This document shows, one piece after another, positions 45,842-54,802 of a stretch of 64,000 nt of DNA. Every line of letters begins with the position of its first letter. Within the stretch, counting starts at the first letter, position 1. The position numbers and the translations under genes were made by a program. Under the pieces are notes generated by a model, which did no database searches, was not told the origin of the DNA, and saw nothing but the letters and a program-made list of their open reading frames with translations. Where the stretch lies: the IMG/VR virus record IMGVR_UViG_3300010412_000412, positions 1 to 64,000 of that record. One strand, given 5' to 3'. This DNA is from a virus.

Positions 45842-46370
45842 ATGATAAAAACATTCAAGCAATATCAACAAAATATAGAAGAAAGATTTATTAGTGATTA
45901 TTATTTTGATATTAATAAAGAAACTGTTATAGTAACACATGAACAATTTAATGGTTATACATTTGATATAAAAACATATTGTAAGAAAAAAGCATACAAT
46001 AAAGATACAAGAGAGTTTATATTACGGTAATGATAAAGAATGGGGAGAGTTTAGAGCATCTATTCATTTTGATCATAAAATTGAAATAATAGATGTTTTT
46101 TTATGGTGTTCTGATTATATACATGAACAAGTTTTATCAAGATTACGAAATAATAAATTTATTAAACAATATAATAATTTATATTCAAATATAGAAAAAT
46201 TATCAGATAGTGAATTTTGTTTTCCTATAATATTTGGAAAAAATTATATAGAAGCTAATAGACAAATACCATATAAACAAATAGAAGAATTATTTGATTT
46301 AGAAGTATTATTACAAATTAATTCTTCTGATTTAGAACATCTAAAACGCAAACAAGAAATAAAAATATAA
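45842..46370 (+). CDS. predicted internal head protein, CGG +1 frameshift at 46025
   Basis: Frame one starts MIKTFKQYQQNIEE (CTS-like with a gp21-type IEE) and runs to TTA CGG TAA, stopping right after CGG. Skipping C46025 gives TTA GGT AAT GAT, and the frame continues GNDKEWGEFRASIHFDHKIEIIDVFLWCSDYIHEQVL to a TAA at 46368-46370. The 175-residue product aligns with the 46872 paralogue around the shift (TREFIL-G versus ARELYLKIG), so length and register are restored. Unlike the nearby broken copies, this one carries the same CGG signal as the structural genes. Confidence 0.75.
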
Positions 46371-46381
46371 GGAATAAAATA

Positions 46382-46870
46382 ATGATTACATATCATTTTA
46401 TAAAAAATAAAAAATTATATGAAAAAAAAGAATTGTTATTTAATTATGAAGATGATGATATTATTGTTTATAAAGATACAATGAATAAACAATCAATAAA
46501 TTTAAAAAAATACTTAAAAACAGTTACAAATAAGTATAAAGATTTTAGACATTTTAGTGCAATATTATATATAGACATCAATAAATCACAAATAGAATTT
46601 TTTGCATGGGAATCTTTTTATACACCACAAGTTATCTTAAATTTATTTCAAGATAAAAAATATATAAAACAATATCAGAAAATAAAAAATGTTAATGAAC
46701 AAATAAATGGTATATTTTGTTTACCATTAATGTTTGATTCTTATTCAATACAATTTGAAATTCGTTTTCCATTATTTGAATTAAGTAAGATATATGATTT
46801 TGAAAAAATTCTTAATATTACTAATTTTGAATTAAATGCTTCAACAAAAGGATATCCTATAAAATATTAA
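46382..46870 (+). CDS. family A-like protein without clear CTS
   Basis: A 162-residue family A relative: INLKKYLKTV, then DFRHFSAILYIDINKSQIEFFAWESFY and the C-terminal FCLPLMF segment. The N-terminus MITYHFIKNKKLYEK is diverged from the targeting consensus, so packaging is less clear than for its neighbours. AGGAATAAAATA precedes it. It abuts the next gene by one base in what seems a single transcript from about 45842 to gp17. Confidence 0.6.
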   Translation: MITYHFIKNKKLYEKKELLFNYEDDDIIVYKDTMNKQSINLKKYLKTVTNKYKDFRHFSAILYIDINKSQIEFFAWESFYTPQVILNLFQDKKYIKQYQKIKNVNEQINGIFCLPLMFDSYSIQFEIRFPLFELSKIYDFEKILNITNFELNASTKGYPIKY

Positions 46871-46871
46871 A

Positions 46872-47372
46872 ATGTTAAAAACATACAAACAATTTTCTGA
46901 AAGTTATAATAGTGATAATTCAGAAAATTTATATATTAGATTCAGAATTAGACAACCTATTGTTATTTTTCATGAACAATTAAATACACAAACTATGAAT
47001 TTAAAAAATTATTGTATGAAATTTTTTAATAATTCAGCAAGAGAATTATATTTAAAAATAGGATATAATTATCGTGGTACTGCACATATAATAAAACAAA
47101 AAATAGATATTTTTATATGGGATGATAGTTATTTACATGATTATATATTAACTACATTAATAGAAAAAAATAATATAAATAATAGATTTTATAAACAATA
47201 CAATGAAATTTATGATGGTAATATAAAGAAAAATGATTTTTGTTTTCCTTTTATGTTTACAAGAAATCAAATATATACTAATTTATCATTATCAACTATA
47301 AATACATTAAAACAAAACCATAATTTTGAAAATATTTTTCAAATAGATATAAATGAAATAGCAACATTATGA
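46872..47372 (+). CDS. predicted internal head protein, family A
   Basis: A 166-residue family A member starting MLKTYKQFSESYNSD, close to the T4 CTS (MKTYQEF). The body has IVIFHEQLNTQTMNLKNYCMKFF, then NYRGTAHIIKQKIDIFIWDDSYLHDYIL and KNDFCFPFMFTRNQIY. Its last four bases overlap the gp17 start (ATGA at 47369), so internal protein and terminase are translationally coupled. Confidence 0.68.
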   Translation: MLKTYKQFSESYNSDNSENLYIRFRIRQPIVIFHEQLNTQTMNLKNYCMKFFNNSARELYLKIGYNYRGTAHIIKQKIDIFIWDDSYLHDYILTTLIEKNNINNRFYKQYNEIYDGNIKKNDFCFPFMFTRNQIYTNLSLSTINTLKQNHNFENIFQIDINEIATL

Positions 47373-48260
47373 CTGAAGCATATTTAAATAATCCAAATTT
47401 AAACAAAACTAAAACAATCACACAATTTACTGATGAACAAGTAAAAGAAATCATTAAATGTTATAATGATATTTTTTATTTCATAGAAAATTATGTTTAT
47501 ATAATAAGTTTAGATGAAGGAAGGGTACAATTTAAATTATATGATTATCAAAAAGAAATGATAAATACATTTGATAAAAATAGATTTTGTATAGCAACAT
47601 TATCAAGACAAATGGGAAAAACAATAACAGTAAGTGCGTTTCTTTTATATTTAGCATTATTTAAAAAAGATTATACTATAGGAATATTAGCTAATAAAGC
47701 AGAAAAAGCACAAGAAATTCTTTCTCGTATAAAAATGATGTTTGAAGAATTACCATTATGGTTGAAACCACGGTGTTTCTAAATGGAATGAAAGAAGTAT
47801 TAAATTAAGTAATGGTTCTTTATTATTTTCATCAGCAACAACTGAATCTTCTGTTCGTGGTTATTCAATTAATTGTATAACTGGGGATTCTATTATTAAT
47901 ATAAAACATGATGATAATATTCAAAATATTTCAATAAATGATTTAATTAAAAATAATAATAAAAAACAATATATTATATATAATAAATATTATTTTATAT
48001 ATAAAAATATTTTAGAAAAATATAAAAATAATAAAAAAGGTATTGATTATAGTGATAAATATGTTAATAATATATCACTTAAATTAACATTAAGACAATA
48101 TTATTTCATACATAAATTATTAGCACATTTTTTAATAAAAGAAGAAAAGGCTAAAATAATAAAAAAATTATATGAGTTATCAAACCATAATCCAAATTTT
48201 TATAAAATCAATTCATCTTTTTATAATAAAAATGGATATTTAAAAACACCACTAATCTAA
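47369..48260 (+). CDS. 17: large terminase gp17 N-half + IntN, CGG +1 frameshift at 47771
   Basis: The N-terminal 168 residues are gp17 packaging ATPase: FTDEQVKEIIKCYNDIFYFIENYV, FKLYDYQKEMI and Walker A LSRQMGKT. At 47771 the frame reads CCA CGG TGT TTC TAA; skipping C47771 gives CCA GGT GTT TCT AAA TGG AAT GAA, i.e. PGVSKWNERSIKLSNGSLLF, the family continuation (Px(I/V)xxWNxxSIxLxNGSxIxA). After VRGYSIN an intein begins at Cys 47874 (CITGDSIINI, block A) and runs 128 residues to TAA 48260, ending without block B or F. The intein tail (LKLTLRQYYFIHKLLAHF) has no assigned fold. The C-half is at 50022. Active terminase therefore needs frameshifting and protein trans-splicing. Confidence 0.85.
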
Positions 48261-48270
48261 ACCAATAAAT

Positions 48271-48837
48271 ATGTTTAAAACATTTATACAATTCATAAAT
48301 GAAGATTTTAATAGTAATGATGCTATTACTTTTAAAATGACTATTAATAAAAAACCTATCGTAGTTTTTCATGAAAATATTAAAGGTAATTTTAATATCA
48401 TTCGTTATCTTAAATCTTTCAATAAATATGAAGTCAAAAATATGATGAAAGCACATAAAACTAATTATTATAGAGGTGCTTTATTCATTACAAAAACTAA
48501 AAATACCAATATTTTTATTTGGGAAGGTGATACTTTACATTATCCAGTATTTGAAAGAATTAAAAATCGTATAAATTCTTTTAATATCCCTAATAATAAT
48601 TATTTAATGTATTATCAAAATACAGTTTATAATTATGGATTTGATAATATTATTTGTATCCCATTTGCTTTTAATGATAATACTTTTATGGGTGATAGTT
48701 TTGGTAAAAATGATTGGGTTGAAATTAATAACCTTTTTGCTGTTAAAGATTTATTAAAAATTGATGATAATATGTGGAATACTTTATTAAATTCGAATTG
48801 GGAAAATTTCCCTCGTTCTTTTTCTTATTCATTTTAA
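48271..48837 (+). CDS. predicted internal head protein, family A, between gp17 halves
   Basis: A 188-residue family A member starting MFKTFIQFINED, a strong CTS-like peptide with gp21-type FINE. The signature VVFHENIKGNFNIIRYLKSF, then YYRGALFITKTKNTNIFIWEGDTLHY and KDLLKIDDNMWNTLL is complete. It begins 11 bases after the IntN stop. Split inteins in other phages often flank a homing endonuclease gene; this protein shows no HNH, LAGLIDADG or GIY-YIG motif I can see. Confidence 0.7.
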   Translation: MFKTFIQFINEDFNSNDAITFKMTINKKPIVVFHENIKGNFNIIRYLKSFNKYEVKNMMKAHKTNYYRGALFITKTKNTNIFIWEGDTLHYPVFERIKNRINSFNIPNNNYLMYYQNTVYNYGFDNIICIPFAFNDNTFMGDSFGKNDWVEINNLFAVKDLLKIDDNMWNTLLNSNWENFPRSFSYSF

Positions 48838-48852
48838 TATATAATAAAAACA

Positions 48853-49013
48853 ATGAAATCATTTTCACAATAAAAAATTAATAGAAGGTTTTGATAGTAC
48901 ACATTCACAAATGTGTTTTGGTCAGATAGTATTAATTTTAAACATAAATGACATTAAATTTTTCACAAAAAGATTGGAAATATATTAATTTGAAAGATGA
49001 AAACATTTTATAA
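48853..49013 (+). pseudogene. decayed family A copy 1
   Basis: ATG 48853 reads MKSFSQ and stops; another frame continues KKLIEGFDSTHSQM and INDIKFFTKRLEIY, the N-terminal pattern of family A. The centre with YRGxIF and FIWD is missing, so this is a deleted and frameshifted copy inside the gap between the gp17 halves. Confidence 0.55.
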
Positions 49014-49485
49014 GTATATAACAGAAATATATAGTTCAAATTATTTTAAGATAAAAATATATAAATAATAAAGATATTGTTTGTTTTTATGAAAAAAAAT
49101 AATAAATAATAGAAAAATTGATTTTCATAGATATATGAAAACATTTTTAAAAACAAATGAAAAAGAAATAATGAATTTTAATGGTGAATATAGAGGTGCT
49201 ATTTTTATTTCTAATAATTTTATAGAATTTTTTATATTTGACGCATATTCATCTACACATTATGAATTTTTTAGAACTTTATCAAAAATAACAATTAATG
49301 ATATAAATTTTTTATTTGATAATAAATCTTATTTAACAAATTATTTATCTTATGATAAAAATAGTAAAATTGTCTGTTTTGATTTTTGGTATATTAATTC
49401 TACAAAATTTTCTATTAATAAAGAAAAAGTTAAATATTTATATGATAATTTTAATTATAATTTAAAAAATTACATAACTTATTAG
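48997..49485 (+). pseudogene. decayed family A copy 2
   Basis: ATG 48997 gives MKTFYKYITEIYSSN, a CTS-like start, and stops at 49068. A second frame carries INNKDIVCFYEKK, and a third, open from before 49135 to 49485, carries IDFHRYMKTF, EYRGAIFISNNFIEFFIFDAYSSTHYEFF. At least two single-base changes (near 49060 and in the A-run near 49092-49100) break it. The 3' part from ATG 49135 could still be translated as 116 residues lacking the N-terminus. Confidence 0.65.
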
Positions 49486-49491
49486 AAAAAA

Positions 49492-50016
49492 ATGCAATCA
49501 TTTAACAATTTTAAATTAACAGAAATTTTTGATAATAGGAATATCATAAATGATATAAATATAAACGGTGTACTATTCAATATTTTTTATAAAAGAATTT
49601 ATGGTGATTTTAATTTTAATTATCAATTGAAATCTTTTCATGATAAAGATATTAAATTTCATATGGGTACACATATATTAAGAGGAATAATTTTTATGTC
49701 ACCATCTTTTACTGATTTTTTTGTATGGCCTAGTTCTTTCCTTCATATATCTGTTATTCCTGTATTACAAAAACTTGTTAAAAAACAACCATTAAATTAT
49801 TTATCAATATATAATCAACAATTAACATTTATAATAAATAATATATGTTTTTTATCATTCACATTCAATAAACATGAATATTGGTCAGAATTATTTCCAT
49901 TATATAAATTAGAATGGTTACAAACACATTTTGATATAACAAAAAGATTAACATTAGATAATTATGATTGGAATGAATATAAAATGTATAATAGTTTTAG
50001 AAATAGTATTTTTTAA
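49492..50016 (+). CDS. predicted internal head protein, family A, between gp17 halves
   Basis: A 174-residue intact family A member starting MQSFNNFKLTEIF (CTS-like with gp21-type LTE). The signature NIFYKRIYGDFNFNYQLKSF, ILRGIIFMSPSFTDFFVWPSSFLH and the end RLTLDNYDWNEYKM align best with the 43150 protein (both end LxLDxxDWNxxK). It ends 5 bases before the IntC-gp17 gene, so it is probably co-transcribed with the C-half of the terminase. Confidence 0.7.
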   Translation: MQSFNNFKLTEIFDNRNIINDININGVLFNIFYKRIYGDFNFNYQLKSFHDKDIKFHMGTHILRGIIFMSPSFTDFFVWPSSFLHISVIPVLQKLVKKQPLNYLSIYNQQLTFIINNICFLSFTFNKHEYWSELFPLYKLEWLQTHFDITKRLTLDNYDWNEYKMYNSFRNSIF

Positions 50017-50021
50017 TAATA

Positions 50022-51395
50022 ATGAAAATATATAGATTTAAAAATTTAAAAGTATTATCAGAAAAAAAAATATATCAATCATTTGATGGAATAAAAGAAT
50101 CTATAAGTACAGAAATGGTTGAAATATATTTCGACGATGGGACATATTTAGAAACAACATATGATCATCAAATATATTGTCAAAATAATACTATAAAAAT
50201 AGCAAAAGATTTAGTATATGGTGATTATGTTATATCAAAAAATGGTTTTTGTAAAGTAATATATAAAAATTTTCATAATAAAAAAACAAAGGTATATGAT
50301 TTAATAAATGTACAAGAAACACATAATTTTTATGCAAACAATAAATTAGTACATAATTGCGTATATTTAGATGAGTTTGCATTCGTTCCAAATGATGTAA
50401 AATTTTATGAAAGTACATATCCTGTTATAGCATCTGGTGAAACAACAAAAATATTAATAACATCTACACCTAATGGAATGAATTTATTTTATAAAATATG
50501 GATAGATGCAGTAAATAAAAGAAATGAATATATACCAATAAAATATACATGGGAAGCACATCCAAATAGAGATATAAAATGGAAAGAACAAACAATAAAA
50601 AACACATCACAAAAACAATTCAAACAAGAACATTTATGTGAATTTTTAGGAAGTAGTAATACTTTAATATCAAGTGATAAATTAGAAAAATTGATATATG
50701 AAGAACCAATAGAATATGATGAAAATAATTTTTTATATGAAAAAACACAAGAAAATCATATTTATATTGCGTGTGTTGATGTTAGTGAAGGTGTAGGTAG
50801 AGATTATAGTACAATTATAATAATAGATATTTCTGTCAAACCATATAAACAAGTTTATGTGTTTAAAAAAAATAATATTAGTCCATGGAATTTTGGTGAA
50901 ATAATTTATAGAGTATGTAAAAAATATAATGATGCTTATTTGATAATAGAAAGAAATAATATTGGTAAACTTGTAGCAGATGAATTATATTATGATTATG
51001 AATATGAAAATATGTTTAGTAGTATAACAAATAAAGGTGAAGAAATCATTGCAGGACAAACATTAGTTAATATTGGTATTCAAATAAACAAAAAAACAAA
51101 ATCTATTGGATGTAGTGCATTAAAAATATTAATAGAAGAAGATATATTAAATATATGTGATTGGGATACAATACAAGAATTAACTTGTTTTGTAAAAAAA
51201 CAAAATAGTTATCAAGCAGAAAAAAATAAATATGATGATTTAGTTATGCCATTAGTACATTTTGGTTGGTTTACAACACAAAATATATTTGAAGAAATTA
51301 CAGAAAAAGGTGTAAGACAAGTAATTCGTGAAAAAATACAAGAAAATTCGAATATATTATTTGGCTATTTTTCAGATGGTACAGAAAATTTATGA
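50022..51395 (+). CDS. 17: IntC + large terminase gp17 C-half
   Basis: The first 112 residues are the C-terminal part of a split intein: block B-like YLETTYDHQIY near residues 43-53, block F KVYDLINVQETHNFYANNKLVHN ending in the HN splice residues, then Cys at 50358 as the +1 extein residue. The extein continues VYLDEFAFVPND (gp17 Walker B with catalytic Glu), ILITSTPNGMN (motif III), then the RNase H-like nuclease with CVDVSEGVGRDYS and LIIERNNIG, ending with VMPLVHFGWF. Joined to the N-half the mature gp17 would be 513 residues. The break lies between intein blocks A and B, which leaves this an unusually long IntC. No in-frame CGG. Confidence 0.88.
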   Translation: MKIYRFKNLKVLSEKKIYQSFDGIKESISTEMVEIYFDDGTYLETTYDHQIYCQNNTIKIAKDLVYGDYVISKNGFCKVIYKNFHNKKTKVYDLINVQETHNFYANNKLVHNCVYLDEFAFVPNDVKFYESTYPVIASGETTKILITSTPNGMNLFYKIWIDAVNKRNEYIPIKYTWEAHPNRDIKWKEQTIKNTSQKQFKQEHLCEFLGSSNTLISSDKLEKLIYEEPIEYDENNFLYEKTQENHIYIACVDVSEGVGRDYSTIIIIDISVKPYKQVYVFKKNNISPWNFGEIIYRVCKKYNDAYLIIERNNIGKLVADELYYDYEYENMFSSITNKGEEIIAGQTLVNIGIQINKKTKSIGCSALKILIEEDILNICDWDTIQELTCFVKKQNSYQAEKNKYDDLVMPLVHFGWFTTQNIFEEITEKGVRQVIREKIQENSNILFGYFSDGTENL

Positions 51396-51407
51396 AATAT
51401 AATAATA

Positions 51408-51423
51408 ATAAATATATTAAATA
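51408..51423 (+). promoter_or_regulatory. candidate late promoter of the sheath operon
   Basis: ATAAATATATTAAATA, identical to 45778-45793, lies 37-52 bases before the sheath ATG. A strong AAAAAAGGAG ribosome site follows at 51441-51451. It suits a gp55-type late promoter for the head/tail operon, with modest certainty. Confidence 0.45.
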
Positions 51424-51459
51424 ATAGTATTTTTTTAAAAGAAAAAAGGAGTAGAATTT

Positions 51460-54211
51460 ATGTCAACAAGTCAATTCAGCCCAGGTGTTGAAATTAGAGA
51501 GACAGATTTAACAAGTTTTGTTCCTACTACAGGCACATCAGGTGGAGCCTGTGTAGGACAATTTGTTTGGCGGTCCAGTTAATGAATATACGATAGTTAA
51601 TGATAGTAATAGTTTATCTAAATTATTTGGTAAACCAACTGATAATAATTATATAGATTGGTTTTGTGCTTCTAATTTTTTATCATATAGCGATAATTTA
51701 AAAATTGTTAGAGTAGTAGATTCAAAAACAGCTTTAAATTCAACAATTGATGGTACTGGTTTAAAAGTCGATAATTTAACACAATATCAATCATTAATTG
51801 CTGCTAATGTAGGAGAATCAGAAATATTTGTTGCCAGATATCCTGGTGTTATGGGTGATTCTTTAAAAATTAGTATTGCTGATAATGCAACTTTTGATTC
51901 ATGGAAATATAAAGATTTATTTGATTTTCTTCCACCAGGTACAAGTCAATATGCTGAAAATCTTGGTGCGGTTAATGATGAAATTCATATTGTGGTTATT
52001 GATGAAAAAGGTAAATTTACTGGTATACCTGGTAGTGTATTAGAAAAATATCCTTTTTTAAGTAAAGCACAAGATAATAAAGATTTAGACAATGAACCAA
52101 ATTTTTATGGTATTGTTTTAAATAATACTAGTAAATATATTTGGTATTTTAGTCCTATTAAAAGTATTTTAGATTTAGATATTTCAAATTATGTTGATAG
52201 TGTTACTGTAACAAATAGTGGACAAAATTATGGTAAACCTATTATTACATTTTCTGATGATAATATAGCAGTTGGTGATAGTCCTGGTATAGGTGCTAAA
52301 GCAACTGCTAAATTAAATTCTAATGGTGGTATTACAAGTATTGAAATTCTTAATAAAGGTAGTGGATATTCAGATACTGTTGGTATTACAATAACAGATA
52401 GTGGAGAAAATGCAACTGCACAAGCTACAGTTGTAAGTGGTGTTATTACTGCTATATCTCCTGTAAATGTTGGTTCAAATTATTATAGTTCTAATGTAAC
52501 AATTGTTGATGGTGGTGAAGGTGCAACAGCAACTGCTGTTCTTTCTACTACAGGTTCAATTAAAATAATTACTATCAATCAAGCAGGTGTTGATTATACT
52601 ATTGGTGATGAACTTACTATAAATAGTGGTAATTCAGATGCAACTTTTATTGTTGATTCTGTTGATCTAAATGGAGAAATATTAACAGGACATTTAGATG
52701 TTGTTGGTTCAGGTTATTCAGATGGAACTAATTTATCAAGTACATCTAATCCATTAGTAGGAACAGGTGCAACTTTTGATATTGTTATCAATAAAACAAT
52801 AGAAAATGTAATAATTGATGAAACAGGATCTGATTATGGTACAGCAATAATTACATTAACAGGTGGAAATCCAACAAGTGAAGGATCATTAATAGCAGTT
52901 ATTGGAACAGGAATACAATCAAATCAAATAATAGATATAACAATTAATGATGGTGGAACAGGATATGAAACAGTACCAACAATAACAATCACACCAGGTG
53001 GATCAGGTGCATTAGCAACAGCTGTTTTAGGAGTAAAAGGTACACCACAAGAAGGTCAAATATTAAGTTATGTTGTCACAAATGGTGGTATTAATTATGG
53101 TAATCCACAAATTATAATCACACCAGGTGGATCAGGTGCATTAGCAACGGCTAATTTAGTTGAAGATACATCAGAAACAAATTGGGGAATGACAAATGCA
53201 AATGAATATGGTATACCAAGAACATTCCATAGTTTAAAAAATGTATCAGATGGTTCATATAGTAAAGAATTATCAGGTGGTAATGATGGAAATAAAGCTA
53301 GTACATCAGACATCATTGCTGGTTGGGATATGTTTAAAAACGCTGAAGAAGTAGATGTTAATTTATTGTTTATAGGTGATGGAGGAGGTAGTGTATCAAA
53401 TAAAACAGTAATAAGACATATAATAGATAATATATGTGAATTTAGAAAAGATTGTATATTATTTTTCAGTCCAAATTTAAAAGATATATTAAATAAAGAT
53501 CAAACAACATCAACACAAAATGTTAGAGAATTTATAACACATCCAATAAATGGAATAAATAGAAATACAAGTTTTGCTGTAGCAGATAATGGATGGAAAA
53601 TGCAATATGATGTATTTTCAAATAAATATCGTTGGATACCATTAAATCCTGATATTGCAGGTTTATGCGCACAAACAGAAACAGATTATGATGCCTGGTG
53701 GAGTCCAGCAGGATTAAATAGAGGACGAATAAAAAATGTTCAAACATTAGCATTTAATCCAAATAAACAAAGTAGAGATGGATTATATAAAGCAAATATA
53801 AATAGTGTAGTAAGTTTTACTGGTGAAGGTGTATTTTTATATGGTGATAGAACACTATTAAGAAAAAACAGTGCATTCAGCAATATTAATGTAAGACGTT
53901 TATTTATAGCATTAGAAAAAAGTATTAGTCGTTCAGCTAAAGCTAATTTATTTGAATTTAATGATGATTTTACAAGAAGTCAATTTGTAGGAATGGTAGA
54001 GCCATATTTACGTTCTGTTAAAGCGAGAAGAGGAATACAAGATTTTAAAGTAATATGTGATACAAGTAATAACACACCAGATGTTATAGATAGATCTGAA
54101 TTTGTAGCAAGTATATTTGTCAAACCATCAAGAAGTATCAACTTTATTACATTAAATTTTGTTGCTGTTAGAACAGGTGTAGAATTTTCTGAAGTTGTTG
54201 GTGCTGTTTAA
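51460..54211 (+). CDS. 18: tail sheath gp18, CGG +1 frameshift at 51571
   Basis: Frame one starts MSTSQFSPGVEIRETDLTSF (classic sheath start) and reaches GTT TGG CGG TCC AGT TAA. Skipping C51571 gives TGG GGT CCA GTT AAT GAA, i.e. FVWGPVNEYTIVNDSNSLSKLFG, matching the gp18 motif xFxWGPVxExxxVxNExDLVxxFG. The 916-residue product is longer than T4 gp18 (659) because of an insert (about residues 215-540) of short repeats such as GGTGYETVPTITITPGGSGALATA. The C-terminal sheath domain is normal: KNVQTLAFNPNKQSRDGLY, RTLLRKNSAFSNINVRRLFIALEKSI and FGMVEP-like FVGMVEPYLRSV. Contraction sheath subunit. Confidence 0.93.
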
Positions 54212-54243
54212 AACAATAAAATAAGAAAAAAGAGGAAAAAATT

Positions 54244-54793
54244 ATGCCATCATCATTTTCATCAATCAATCAATTTTTTGGACATTTCGACGGTGGAGCT
54301 CGTCCAAATAGATATCGTGTTAGATTAAATGGGACAACATTAGCAGGTGCGCGGTACTGTACCTGAAAGTGTAGAATTTTTATGTAAAGCATCATCAATA
54401 CCAGAAAGTAGTATTGGAACTGCAGATGTATCATATATGGGTAGAACAGCTAAAATATCAGGTGATAAAACATTCTCTGAATGGAATATCACAGTATATA
54501 ATAATATAAATTGGGATCTTCGTTCATTTTTTGAAAAATGGGTAAATGGTATGTTAAATCACGAAGGTAATACAACAAAATATCAAAATGAAACTGATTA
54601 TTTTGGTAGAGCTGAAGTAGAACAATTAGATAGAAATGAAAAAGTCATACATACATATAAAATGGAAGGTATATTTCCAATAACATTAGATTCAATTGAA
54701 TTAGGATATGGTTCAAATGATGAAGTAGAAGAATTTGGAGTAACTTTTGCAGTTAATTGGTGGACATCAGAAAGTACACCTAATAATGCTTAA
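54244..54793 (+). CDS. 19: tail tube gp19, CGG +1 frameshift at 54352
   Basis: Frame one (MPSSFSSINQFFGHFDGGARPNRYRVRL) ends GCA GGT GCG CGG TAC TGT ACC TGA. Skipping C54352 gives GCG GGT ACT GTA CCT GAA AGT, i.e. AGTVPESVEFLCKASSIPESSIGTADVSYMGRTAKISGDKTFSEWNITVYN, the uninterrupted gp19 tube sequence. The product is 182 residues (T4 gp19: 163), ending ITLDSIELGYGSNDEVEEFGVTFAVNWW. It forms the inner tube within the sheath. AAGAGGAAAAAATT precedes the start. Note that the earlier GAC GGT pair contains the same CGG letters out of frame and causes no shift. Confidence 0.93.
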
Positions 54794-54802
54794 TAAAAAA
54801 AT

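Noticed and set aside
47369-51395. Group I or II intron in gp17
   Set aside because: Protein motifs (block A Cys, TYDH, THNFYANNKLVHN-C) show an intein in translated sequence, with its own stop and start; no intron core structure is needed.
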